Assembly (NCBI RefSeq): GCF_013282725.1
Contig: NZ_CP054043.1
Coordinates: forward strand, 3,162,001-3,226,000
Reading direction: 5' to 3'
Length of the DNA stretch: 64,000 nucleotides
DNA from: Yersinia mollaretii ATCC 43969
GTDB lineage: Bacteria; Pseudomonadota; Gammaproteobacteria; Enterobacterales; Enterobacteriaceae
The position numbers and the translations under genes were made by a program. The notes under the pieces were generated by a model. That model made no database searches, was not told where the DNA came from, and was given only the letters and a program-made list of their open reading frames with translations. Shown piece after piece: positions 1-7,288 of this stretch (position 1 is the first letter of the stretch; each line of letters opens with the position of its first letter).

Positions 1-219
1 CATCGCCTCAAGGGCCAGCAATGACAGGCGGCCACCGGTCAGCTCCGGCAGTAATACACCGGACAGCTTAATTTTTTCACTGTCTACGCCAAGAAATTGC
101 GCGGACGGGCGCAAGCCCACCCGGCTGTTAGTCGGCCAACGGTAATCAATATCGCGCCCCATGCTTTGGTAAGGCGTGGTCTGGCGCATAAAAACAAATA
201 ACCCCAGTGATAACATCAT
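1..219 (-). CDS. U: Phage tail protein gpU, 5' part
   Basis: Only the first 73 codons lie in the window; the frame stays open to base 1. The start is one of two adjacent ATGs (217-219 or 214-216), directly after the tape-measure stop at 222. The reading (…RQTTPYQSMGRDIDYRW…) and position after T match the gpU tail family of P2, a small protein of the contractile tail end. In P2 it is followed by D and ogr, which would lie outside the window. Confidence 0.8.
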   Translation of the reverse strand, partial: MMLSLGLFVFMRQTTPYQSMGRDIDYRWPTNSRVGLRPSAQFLGVDSEKIKLSGVLLPELTGGRLSLLALEAM

Positions 220-221
220 GA

Positions 222-2633
222 TTAATCATTCTCCATCTGGCCGCGCTGACGGGCGCGCTTATCGCGTTCGTTCTTGGCAAGCGCATCGGTCATCATTCGC
301 TCCGCATCCTGTCGGCTCATGCCCGGCGGGATAGTCACCTTGATATCATTGGTGGTGACACTGCTATCAACGATAGTGGTGCCGGTATTGGCGGTGACCG
401 GCTGATAACCGCCGTATAACACGCCGCCACTGGGTGAGTACCCCCCCGCGTAAGGGTTATCTTTCGGGACGTTATCGGCCAGCCCGGCAGATTTACTATC
501 AATAATGCCGAGTTTTTCCAGTACCCAGTCAATGCCACTGCGTAGCTGCCCCAGTGCATCAATGGGAAGTTTGAGCGCATAAGCTAAACCTCGGCCGAAT
601 GTTTCCCCGGCAGTGGTAGCAATAAGCAACGACACCCCACTAAATTTGATGGGGGCGACCAATTCAGCAAACAGTGTCTTGAGCTGGTTAAAACCATTAA
701 TTAGCGGGGTAAATGCCGCACTGATTGGTCCGGCAACAGCGGTAAAGCCTGTCACTACACCCGCCATAAATGCGCTAATAGGCTCCCAAAACTTACGAAT
801 AAGCAGCGCACCAGCGATAATAAGTGCAATCACCGCAGTGACCGGCCATGCCAACGTGGCTAGTGTTGCGGCAATTGTTCCACCCATGATGGAAAAACCT
901 GTACTCAACAGACCAGCCCCGGCCAACAGCAGGTTAAACCCGGCCATGACCGGCCATGCAATCAGCCCCAGCGCCCCCAAGCCGGCAACCAGTACCAACG
1001 CCGCGCCAGTAACGGTGGTAATGGTGCTGACCAGCTCCGGGTTTTTCTTGGCCCATGCAGCCACATTAATCAGCCAGTCGGTTGCGGTTAGGGTCAGTTT
1101 GCGCAGCGCGGAGTCTTGCTTCTCAAAGACTTCAATCTCTAAGTCTTCCCATGCCGAACTCAGGTTTTTCAGGTCGCCGTCAAGGTTATCCATTCTGACC
1201 GTGGCAATAGATTGCGCGGTGCCACCGGCCTGCATCAGCTTACTTTGTTTCTCCGCCAGCTTGCCGTTACCGGCAGCAGCCACCAGTTTCACCGCGCCTT
1301 TCATCGCCTCTTCACCGAATATCACTTTCAGATACTCGGCTTGCTGTGCGGTGCCTAACGTGTTCTTTTTAAACGAGCGGTCAATATCTTTGAGGATTTT
1401 CGCCACCGGCAACATATTGCCTTTGTCGTCGCGGGTCGTTATTCCCAGTTCTTTCAGTGCGGCCGGTGCTTGCCCGACAGGCGCTTGCAACCGGCTAAAC
1501 ACCGCACTGGTACTGGTGCCCGCCATGCTGCCCTTGATACCGTTATCAGCCAGTACACCGAGTAACGCGGTGGTGTCTTCAATGCTGGCCCCGGCGGCCT
1601 CAGCAATCGGGGCCACATATTTCATGGCCTCGCCTAGCTCTAACAGGTTGGTGTTTGAGCTGGTAAAGCCTTTCGCCATCACGTCCGACACGCGTTTAAT
1701 CTGGTCTAACGGCAGGTTAAACGCCGATTGCATGTTGGTGACAATATCGGCCGCCTCGGCAATATCCACACCGGACGCCAGCGACAGGTTAACCGTCGGT
1801 TCAGTGGCGGCCAGAATAGAGTTAGCGTCATAGCCGGAACGCGCCAGTGTGTCTTGCGTTCGTGCTACGTCAGTCGGGGAAAAAGCTGTTGAACCGCCGA
1901 TATCTCGCGCCTGTTTACGAATGGCGGCCAGCTTGGCGTCATTTTTATCCAGCCCTAAAATCGCCTGAGTGCCCGACATCTGGCTATCAAACTCCATACC
2001 TGGCGCAACCAGTTTCGCCGCGCCGTACAGCCCGGCGGTTGCCACGCCAAGACTCGCCGCACTGGTATTACGCACGGCACTGGTGGCGGCTTTGCCTTGC
2101 TGGTAACGATTGCTGATACGGTTGAGTTGCTCCTGTTTCAAGCTCAGGCGTTGCAGTTCTTGGCGCTGGCGACTCAGGGCAACAGTCGCCTCGGCGGCGC
2201 TACTGCGTAACCGGCGTTGTTCACTGCTCAGGTTTTTGGTGGCAATGCCGTCAGCGTTAAGGGCGTCGCGCTGGCGCTGCACTGACTGGCGCAGCCCGTT
2301 GTATTTGGTTTGCAGTTCAGACGCCGCGCGCTTGGCTCCCTCCATCAGTCGGGCTTGTTGAGCGGTGGGTTTCTCGGTGTTTTTAAAGGCGATAGCCAGC
2401 GCCGCCGCGTCTTCTTTGGCTTTTTTCAGCGCCTGCCCGGTGACGGCCAGTTGGGCGCTGGCCTTGCGGAAACCGTCAATTTTTGCCGCCTGCGCATCAA
2501 GGGATTTGATGCTGCTTTGTGTGTTGCGAATATCCCCGGTGAGGGATTTACTGGCGGTTTGAATGGCTTTAAACGGGCGGGTGGCTTGGTCTACTGCTTT
2601 GAGCAATACCTGTAGCTGTAAGCTCTTACTCAT
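222..2633 (-). CDS. T: Tail tape measure protein gpT
   Basis: 803 residues, close to P2 gpT. The N-terminal 180 residues are Gln/Arg/Ala-rich and look coiled coil. Hydrophobic segments lie around residues 535-680, as usual for tape-measure proteins that may enter the target membrane. It sets tail length and acts inside the tube. It overlaps the end of the E' frame by 8 bases, a P2 arrangement showing translational coupling. The frame is intact over 2.4 kb, which argues for selection on tail production despite loss of the head genes. Confidence 0.92.
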   Translation of the reverse strand: MSKSLQLQVLLKAVDQATRPFKAIQTASKSLTGDIRNTQSSIKSLDAQAAKIDGFRKASAQLAVTGQALKKAKEDAAALAIAFKNTEKPTAQQARLMEGAKRAASELQTKYNGLRQSVQRQRDALNADGIATKNLSSEQRRLRSSAAEATVALSRQRQELQRLSLKQEQLNRISNRYQQGKAATSAVRNTSAASLGVATAGLYGAAKLVAPGMEFDSQMSGTQAILGLDKNDAKLAAIRKQARDIGGSTAFSPTDVARTQDTLARSGYDANSILAATEPTVNLSLASGVDIAEAADIVTNMQSAFNLPLDQIKRVSDVMAKGFTSSNTNLLELGEAMKYVAPIAEAAGASIEDTTALLGVLADNGIKGSMAGTSTSAVFSRLQAPVGQAPAALKELGITTRDDKGNMLPVAKILKDIDRSFKKNTLGTAQQAEYLKVIFGEEAMKGAVKLVAAAGNGKLAEKQSKLMQAGGTAQSIATVRMDNLDGDLKNLSSAWEDLEIEVFEKQDSALRKLTLTATDWLINVAAWAKKNPELVSTITTVTGAALVLVAGLGALGLIAWPVMAGFNLLLAGAGLLSTGFSIMGGTIAATLATLAWPVTAVIALIIAGALLIRKFWEPISAFMAGVVTGFTAVAGPISAAFTPLINGFNQLKTLFAELVAPIKFSGVSLLIATTAGETFGRGLAYALKLPIDALGQLRSGIDWVLEKLGIIDSKSAGLADNVPKDNPYAGGYSPSGGVLYGGYQPVTANTGTTIVDSSVTTNDIKVTIPPGMSRQDAERMMTDALAKNERDKRARQRGQMEND

Positions 2634-3104
2634 GATTTACGGCTCCACTGCGTAGTAGGGCTTTATGACGCCAGCGCACCAGCTCGGTGAGGCTCAAGGC
2701 CCAAAGCTCTGACGGCGGCCAGTGAAAAATGGCGGCAATATCCGCCATCAGGTCGTCAACTTCCAGTTTCGGGTCGAGCGTTACGCCCCCTGTTTCGGCG
2801 ACAAAAAACCAATCACCTTGCCCGCCAGCGCCACTAAATCCGGCAATTCCAAGCGGCTGCATTCTGCGGCGGTCAGTGTCGGTGTCGTGATCCGGGGTAA
2901 CACCACAATCAGCGCATCCACATCAGAATGAGCGACATCTGAAAGCCGCACCCCGCGCAGCGCCCCGGCATTCGGGCGGTAAACTTCAATTTCAGTAATC
3001 AGGGTATCGCCACGCTTTAGCGGTGTTTCCAGTACCACCACATTCTCGTTAACCTCGGCGATGGTTTCAGTTTTAACAGTGAGTTTTTTCATGGTTTTTT
3101 CCAA
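2626..3104 (-). CDS. E': Tail assembly chaperone gpE+E' (-1 frameshift product)
   Basis: The E frame (from 3104) and the downstream frame ending at 2626 overlap. A T_TTT_TTG slippery heptamer lies at 2802-2808 (minus strand) and is in the right phase for -1 slippage. The product would be about 159 residues: gpE residues 1-101 followed by 58 residues starting VAETGG. In P2, gpE and gpE+E' are the equivalent of lambda G/GT and help assemble tape measure and tube. Conservation of the slip site is seen directly; use of it is inferred from the family. Confidence 0.8.
2781..3104 (-). CDS. E: Tail assembly protein gpE
   Basis: 107 residues, beginning MEKTMKKLTVKTETIAE, between the tube gene FII and tape measure T as in P2. 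It is a tail-assembly chaperone that is not part of the finished tail. The real start may be the second Met (MKKLTV). Its last codons contain the slippery heptamer used to make gpE+E'; the zero-frame product ends six residues past it with a TAA at 2781. Confidence 0.88.
   Translation of the reverse strand: MEKTMKKLTVKTETIAEVNENVVVLETPLKRGDTLITEIEVYRPNAGALRGVRLSDVAHSDVDALIVVLPRITTPTLTAAECSRLELPDLVALAGKVIGFLSPKQGA
2802..2808 (-). promoter_or_regulatory. Programmed -1 frameshift slippery site
   Basis: Minus-strand heptamer T_TTT_TTG in the zero frame of gpE (codons GGT TTT TTG). After slippage the next codon is GTC and reading continues to 2626. The same heptamer serves P2 E/E'. A downstream structure was not evaluated. 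Confidence 0.75.
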
Positions 3105-3146
3105 TTCAGTCAGGGAGGGCCAGCGGGTAACACTGGCCGTCAGGGG

Positions 3147-3662
3147 TTAGCGGCCAATGGCCTTGCGTTGCGCTTCCAGCAGGTCTACGCCATTAACAAT
3201 TTCAATCAGGTTAACCACGTCAATTTCCATTACCACCTTGCCGTCAATGGTCAGCTTGTAGTAGGTACACTGGGTGGATACCTTGGTTTCAGTGTCTTCC
3301 CCTTGCTTGGATTCGCCGCCATCAATCTCTTTATGACGGCCACGGATTTCGACTTCTACCGCTGTCACTTCGCCGGTATCGTCACGCTGATAAGCGCCCG
3401 CAAAGCGCAGCGGAACCCCGTCAACTTTAGGCGTTCCCCATTGCTGCAACACCAGCTCGTCGAGGCCGCCCATCGACCACTCCATGGATAGCGCATCGTC
3501 ATCCAGACCCAAATCAATCGGCGCAACGCCATTCATCCCGCCGCCCCGGTAGTTCTCCAGCTTGCGAGTCAGTTTCGGCAGGGTGATGGCGGACACGATC
3601 CCCATGTAATCCCAGCCATCGTTAAACAGGTTCATCAATTTCAGCTTACGTGGCAGTGCCAT
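3147..3662 (-). CDS. FII: Major tail tube protein gpFII
   Basis: 171 residues, almost the P2 FII length. It begins MALPRKLKLMNLFNDG, typical of contractile tail tube proteins of the P2/Mu class. It polymerises into the inner tube that is driven through the envelope when the sheath contracts. It lies 13 bases after the sheath gene FI and before E, in the standard F operon order. Frame intact. Confidence 0.94.
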   Translation of the reverse strand: MALPRKLKLMNLFNDGWDYMGIVSAITLPKLTRKLENYRGGGMNGVAPIDLGLDDDALSMEWSMGGLDELVLQQWGTPKVDGVPLRFAGAYQRDDTGEVTAVEVEIRGRHKEIDGGESKQGEDTETKVSTQCTYYKLTIDGKVVMEIDVVNLIEIVNGVDLLEAQRKAIGR

Positions 3663-3675
3663 AAGTCAGTTTTCC

Positions 3676-4845
3676 TTAGCTGTTGACGGCGGCGGCAAAG
3701 TTCACCAAATATTTATCGGTGATACGCTGGCGCAGGGTTAAATCTTCCAGTGGTGGCACTGGGGTATAGTCGTAATCGATAAACAGCTTGCCCGCTTTCA
3801 GGGTGTCTTTATCGTTGGCGCTGTCGTCATACCAGCAAGCGCCGTCAATAATCAGCCCGGCGGATTTCATTTCGCGGAATTTGGCGTTGATGCTGCCAAT
3901 CATGTCTTTGACCAGCGTCGGGTGCATCGGGCGGTCTATCGCCCACAACTGCGCCTCGGCCATGGTGTCGGCCAGAATCTGCGCGGTGCGGGTGTAGTTC
4001 TCAAAGGCAAACAGTGGATCATCAGAACAGGTACGCGACCCCCAAAACTTGAAGCCGTCTTTACGAATTAGCGTTGTTACACAGGCTTTGTTAAGTAAGT
4101 CAGCGTCAGTGCCAACGGTCTGCAAATCCCAGTAGACGCTGGCAGAGATACCGGTTACGCCATTTACGCCGACGTTAGACAGGGTTTTATGCCAGCCGGT
4201 ATCAGTATCAATCTTGGCGCGCAGACCGAGGGCGCGGGCGGTGGCATAAGCAATATCTGTGCTGTTGGCGGTGGTGTTCCAGCTCAGGAAGTCCGGCCAA
4301 ATCAACATCAACTCGCGTTGGCTGAAATTGTCACGGTACAGGATAGCTTCGGAAAGGGTTTTGCAGCCATAAGCGCTGATATAGCCAAAGGCGCGCAACT
4401 GCTGGCAGATACTCGCCAGCGCAGTAGACACTTGTTGGTTATCCAGCCCCGGCACACCAAGAATGCGCGGACGCACGCCGGTGACTGATTGCGCATCTAA
4501 CAGCGCTTTCATACCGGTGTAGCGGCCGTTCTCGTCAGCACCGCCGATAATATTAGACGTGGTTTCGGCTTCATCTTTGCCGGTAGCCACTCGCACCACA
4601 ATGGTAACCGGGCGCGACTGTTCAGCAATCGCCAGCAATGACGCGGCCAGCGTGCCTTTCTTACCGGCTTTACCGGCGGCGGCGCGCACATCAGTGATCA
4701 GTACCGGGGTGTTGAGAGGGAATGCGGTTGCGTCAGCATCGTCACTGGTGCAGACCATGCCGACAATGGCGGTGGAAATAGTGGAAATGACACGCGTCCC
4801 CTCGTTGATTTCGAGAACGCGGACGCCGTGATGGTAATCACCCAT
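3676..4845 (-). CDS. FI: Tail sheath protein gpFI
   Basis: 389 residues, close to P2 FI. The N-terminus (MGDYHHGVRVLEINEGTR) and the body with …GVNGVTGISASVYWDLQ and C-terminal LRQRITDKYLVNF are typical of contractile sheath proteins. The sheath surrounds the FII tube and contracts on binding. It is first in the F operon, with a candidate activator-dependent promoter upstream (4868-4936). Its intact state supports a functional contractile particle. Confidence 0.95.
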   Translation of the reverse strand: MGDYHHGVRVLEINEGTRVISTISTAIVGMVCTSDDADATAFPLNTPVLITDVRAAAGKAGKKGTLAASLLAIAEQSRPVTIVVRVATGKDEAETTSNIIGGADENGRYTGMKALLDAQSVTGVRPRILGVPGLDNQQVSTALASICQQLRAFGYISAYGCKTLSEAILYRDNFSQRELMLIWPDFLSWNTTANSTDIAYATARALGLRAKIDTDTGWHKTLSNVGVNGVTGISASVYWDLQTVGTDADLLNKACVTTLIRKDGFKFWGSRTCSDDPLFAFENYTRTAQILADTMAEAQLWAIDRPMHPTLVKDMIGSINAKFREMKSAGLIIDGACWYDDSANDKDTLKAGKLFIDYDYTPVPPLEDLTLRQRITDKYLVNFAAAVNS

Positions 4846-4867
4846 GGGGTAACTCTCCGTTGGTTAA

Positions 4868-4936
4868 GGGTGAGAGTATGGTGACGACTTACCGCGCAGG
4901 GGGCATTCAATGGGTGTTTTGTGGTGGCTGGCACAA
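4868..4936 (-). promoter_or_regulatory. Candidate late promoter of the F operon
   Basis: Minus strand shows a dyad TTGTG…CACAA (4919-4936) resembling Ogr/186-B activator boxes. A -10-like CATACT lies at 4875-4880, roughly 55-60 bases from box centre to the expected start, the usual spacing of P2-family late promoters. The half-site gap is 10, not the canonical 12, so this is tentative. It would need Ogr, whose gene is outside the window. Confidence 0.35.
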
Positions 4937-4983
4937 CGAGAAAAACCGAGAAAAATAGGTCGTGATACATAGAGCACTGGAAC

Positions 4984-5007
4984 ATGAGAAACCAATGGGT
5001 TTCTCAT
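4984..5007. repeat. Perfect inverted repeat between invertase and FI
   Basis: Ten-base perfect arms (ATGAGAAACC / GGTTTCTCAT) with loop AATG, just beyond the invertase stop. A T-rich run follows on the plus strand but not on the minus strand, so it is a weak terminator for the minus-strand genes. It may act as a transcription or RNA-stability element. Confidence 0.5.
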
Positions 5008-5017
5008 TGCATGATTT

Positions 5018-5584
5018 TTATATTAGATTGCGGCGTTCTTCTGCTGGAATGTACTTGTAAATAGTTTTCGGTGACACATCAAGAACCAAAGCGACTTGAT
5101 GGAGGCTGGCACCATTTGCAAACATGCGCTTGGCCCGCTCAATCACTTCAGTTGTCATTATCCTACGACGCCCCCCAATTCGCCCCTCAGCCCTAGCTGC
5201 TGCCAGTCCAGCACGAGTGCGCTCGACGATAAGTTCACGTTCCATTTCAGCCAATGCAGACATGACATGAAAGAAAAAACGCCCCATTGCCGTACCAGTA
5301 TCAATGCTGTCGGTCAAACTGCGAAAGTGTACCCCTCGGGTCTTTAATTCTTCTATCAGCGCTATTAAATGGCGAACACTACGGCCCAAGCGGTCAAGTT
5401 TCCATACAACCAACGTATCACCCTCGGACATTGTACGCATTGCGCGTTTTAAACCCGGACGATCAGATGACTTTCCGCTTATTTTATCTTCAAAAATCTG
5501 TTCGCAATTTGCACTAACCAGCGCATTGCGTTGCAGTTCTGTATTTTGGTCATTTGTTGATACCCTGATATAGCCAATAAGCAC
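5018..5584 (-). CDS. Tail-fibre DNA invertase (Gin/Pin/Hin-type serine recombinase)
   Basis: 188 residues, the usual length. The N-terminal resolvase fold opens MLIGYIRVSTNDQ with the catalytic Ser9. The arginine-rich WKLDRLGRSVRHL segment follows, then the long E helix and a C-terminal Hin-type helix-turn-helix (around 140-185). Such enzymes invert DNA between 26-bp crossover sites with help from Fis. It lies beside three such sites (5658, 7104, 7739) flanking swappable fibre cassettes, so it is the likely switch for fibre specificity. Frame intact. Confidence 0.93.
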   Translation of the reverse strand: MLIGYIRVSTNDQNTELQRNALVSANCEQIFEDKISGKSSDRPGLKRAMRTMSEGDTLVVWKLDRLGRSVRHLIALIEELKTRGVHFRSLTDSIDTGTAMGRFFFHVMSALAEMERELIVERTRAGLAAARAEGRIGGRRRIMTTEVIERAKRMFANGASLHQVALVLDVSPKTIYKYIPAEERRNLI

Positions 5585-5657
5585 CTTATCACCCTCGTTA
5601 AATAGATAAAGTTTGTCACAAGTAAGCCGTGATAAAAATGGGCGGGGAAATATCCAA

Positions 5658-5683
5658 GGCTAAAAAACGTTGGTTTGGGCGAC
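5658..5683 (-). other. Invertase crossover site A (silent cassette 3)
   Basis: Core AAACCAACGTTT on the minus strand (5665-5676) with central AA, the same core as I recall for e14 Pin sites. It is inverted relative to sites B and C. It overlaps codons for N-V-G-L-G-D at the head of the plus-strand cassette. Confidence 0.8.
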
Positions 5684-6055
5684 ATCAGCGCTAAGTTGCC
5701 AAAATTCATAATTTCATACCCTGATGGTACAGAATCAGCACCGGCGATAATGACCAAAAACATAAGAAAGGCCATTGCAAATCCGTTCCCTAGCAGGCGA
5801 GTTGAAGCATTAGTTGAGGTTCTAATTGCAGGGAAATGGGGCGCGACGGGTTGGCTTTATAACCCCAACGTAGCTGGTTTTGGTAGTGGTATTTCAGCAT
5901 ACCCATACGGTTCCGGCTCATCAGATGATTTTATAATAATCCAATCGGGTGGGTTAGAAGTGACAACAAGTAGCTCAAGCGCGGGGAACCCGCATGGAAT
6001 TAACGCGCAAGTAACATCAGCCCCTTATCGCGTAAGAATTAAAACGGTGGATTAA
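5666..6055 (+). pseudogene. Silent tail-fibre C-terminal cassette 3
   Basis: Open frame from the crossover site: NVGLGDISAKLPKF…IKTVD, about 129 residues, without its own N-terminal fibre part or an obvious start signal. The first residues match the constant/variable junction of gpH (NLGLGE) in the same codon register. Inversion between site A and site C would fuse it in frame to the gpH constant region (residues 1 to about 253). The sequence is Gly/Ser-rich near the end, fitting a receptor-binding tip. It is an alternative allele held in reserve, not decay. Confidence 0.75.
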
Positions 6056-6228
6056 TGAATAAATATTTTGGAAAAAAAGATGACTCAACGGAGTTTTCAT
6101 TTGAATTAGGGTTAGCTATTGATACCAAGGGCTGGATATTAATGTCTGGCCCGCGTCCAACACCAGAGCATATTGCTACTAATGGTGGCGAGTGGGTACT
6201 TGCTGATACTCTACCTGATACTATTTAG
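6055..6228 (+). CDS. Small partner protein of fibre cassette 3
   Basis: 57 residues (MNKYFGKKDDSTEFSF…), starting at an ATG that overlaps the cassette 3 stop (TAATG), so translationally coupled. The middle (SGPRPTPEHIATNGGEWVL) resembles small ORFs that follow fibre genes in phages and may be a fibre chaperone. It would be expressed only when the cassette is inverted behind gpH. Confidence 0.6.
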   Translation: MNKYFGKKDDSTEFSFELGLAIDTKGWILMSGPRPTPEHIATNGGEWVLADTLPDTI

Positions 6229-6268
6229 TTATGTAAAATATACCGGGCAATTAAGCCCGGTGTATTAA

Positions 6269-6688
6269 TTATTGTGGCGATTCGGGCCACTCGACACCCG
6301 GCGCTTTTGATGTATCAATCCGCATCAACGCCAATCGATATTTACGCCACGCCGCAAGATCCACTATTTCCTTTTCGCTTGCACTGCCGTCATCAACAGC
6401 ATCTTGACGCCATTCAATTTCTGAATCGGCAGCAGCCTTTAACTGGTTCTTTTTAGCAATAGCGCTGGCGACCAATTCCTCATGTGTCGGCGGTGGTAAA
6501 TCCACCCACGCAGGACGCCCAGTAGCAACACCCAATGTTTTTCCGCAGGGTGGTGATTGCTTCCAATAGTTGAGCCTTTCGCTATCAGACAATTCAACAA
6601 AATCGCCATAACTATCACTATAGCTACCATCTTCGACCATATCTAATGTACGAAAACCAAGTATTGTGGGGCTGAAAAATATTTTCAT
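6269..6688 (-). CDS. tfa: Tail fibre assembly protein (Tfa family) of cassette 2
   Basis: 139 residues from the Met at 6688 (MKIFFSPTILGFRT). A C-terminal half with PTHEELVASAIAKKNQL…EIEWRQDAVD…EIVDLAAWRKYRLALMRID is diagnostic of caudoviral Tfa chaperones, which help trimerise the fibre tip. It starts 1 base after the cassette 2 stop. It is probably translated only when cassette 2 is expressed, unless readthrough from gpH covers it. Confidence 0.88.
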   Translation of the reverse strand: MKIFFSPTILGFRTLDMVEDGSYSDSYGDFVELSDSERLNYWKQSPPCGKTLGVATGRPAWVDLPPPTHEELVASAIAKKNQLKAAADSEIEWRQDAVDDGSASEKEIVDLAAWRKYRLALMRIDTSKAPGVEWPESPQ

Positions 6689-6689
6689 A

Positions 6690-7121
6690 TCAATATCCAA
6701 TAACAAAATATGCGACAAAACCGCCAACCGTTGCGTTTAGAACGCGCTCAAACGCCCATACAGTACAGCCAGTTACTCCTCCTATATGCTGGAAAACAGG
6801 GAAATCACCACCGCCATCCATATAATTATCTCCGGGTATGCAAGATGTGCCGGTGATAGAGAAAACAGCAGTTGGGAACTGGATTGGATAGGTGATTTTT
6901 GCCGACTTTTCACTAACGGTTGTGGGTATTACAACTCTCCCCCACTGCAAAATTAATCCACCTGGAACATCAGGTATGCGAATGTAGTCATTTTCAGAGA
7001 AAGCTCGTTTACCGAAAATACTCATTAACCCAACCAGTGAAACCAGCTTATCCGCTGTTCCCACCTGCATTTCCGCATTTGATGCAATTCCCTTTTTAGC
7101 CGCGTCGCCTAAACCAACGTT
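6690..7121 (-). pseudogene. Silent tail-fibre C-terminal cassette 2
   Basis: Frame NVGLGDAAKKGIASNAE…FVIGY, about 143 residues, preceded in frame by TAA TGA so it cannot be a free fibre. It begins with the same junction motif as gpH. The C-terminal part (…LILQWGRVVIPTT…FPTAVFSITG) resembles gp53-type fibre tips. It lacks an N-terminal part and its own start; it is followed directly by tfa. It lies in the same orientation as gpH, tail to tail with cassette 3. Confidence 0.75.
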
Positions 7122-7129
7122 TCATTACT
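7104..7129 (+). other. Invertase crossover site B (silent cassette 2)
   Basis: Plus-strand core AAACCAACGTTT (7111-7122), identical in its 12-base core to site A but inverted relative to it. Flanks differ outside the core. The codon register of N-V-G-L-G matches sites A and C. Confidence 0.8.
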
Positions 7130-7277
7130 CAATTTTGCTCTCGGTATTTGCCTCGACCAAAGTTTCTAAATGAGACTTTATTTCTGATTCCGTTGCCTCT
7201 CTAGCGCCATCTATTTTATCTCCGGTATAAATAAAACCGTCCGCGTTGATATAGAATTTAATTTCTATGCTACCCAT
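7125..7277 (-). CDS. Small partner protein of the active fibre cassette
   Basis: 50 residues (MGSIEIKFYINADGFIYTG…), starting 11 bases after the gpH stop and ending with TAA TGA at crossover site B. The pattern of an N-terminal beta segment followed by DKIDGAREATESEIKSHLE resembles short fibre-associated ORFs of temperate phages. It probably assists the current gpH tip, as Tfa and the 6055 gene do for theirs. No certain family. Confidence 0.6.
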   Translation of the reverse strand: MGSIEIKFYINADGFIYTGDKIDGAREATESEIKSHLETLVEANTESKIE

Positions 7278-7288
7278 ATAACCTCCGC

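Noticed and set aside
613..1833. 406-residue plus-strand frame
   Set aside because: Lies entirely antisense to the tape measure gene, Ala/Ser/Pro-rich low-complexity composition typical of a GC-driven shadow frame, no family.
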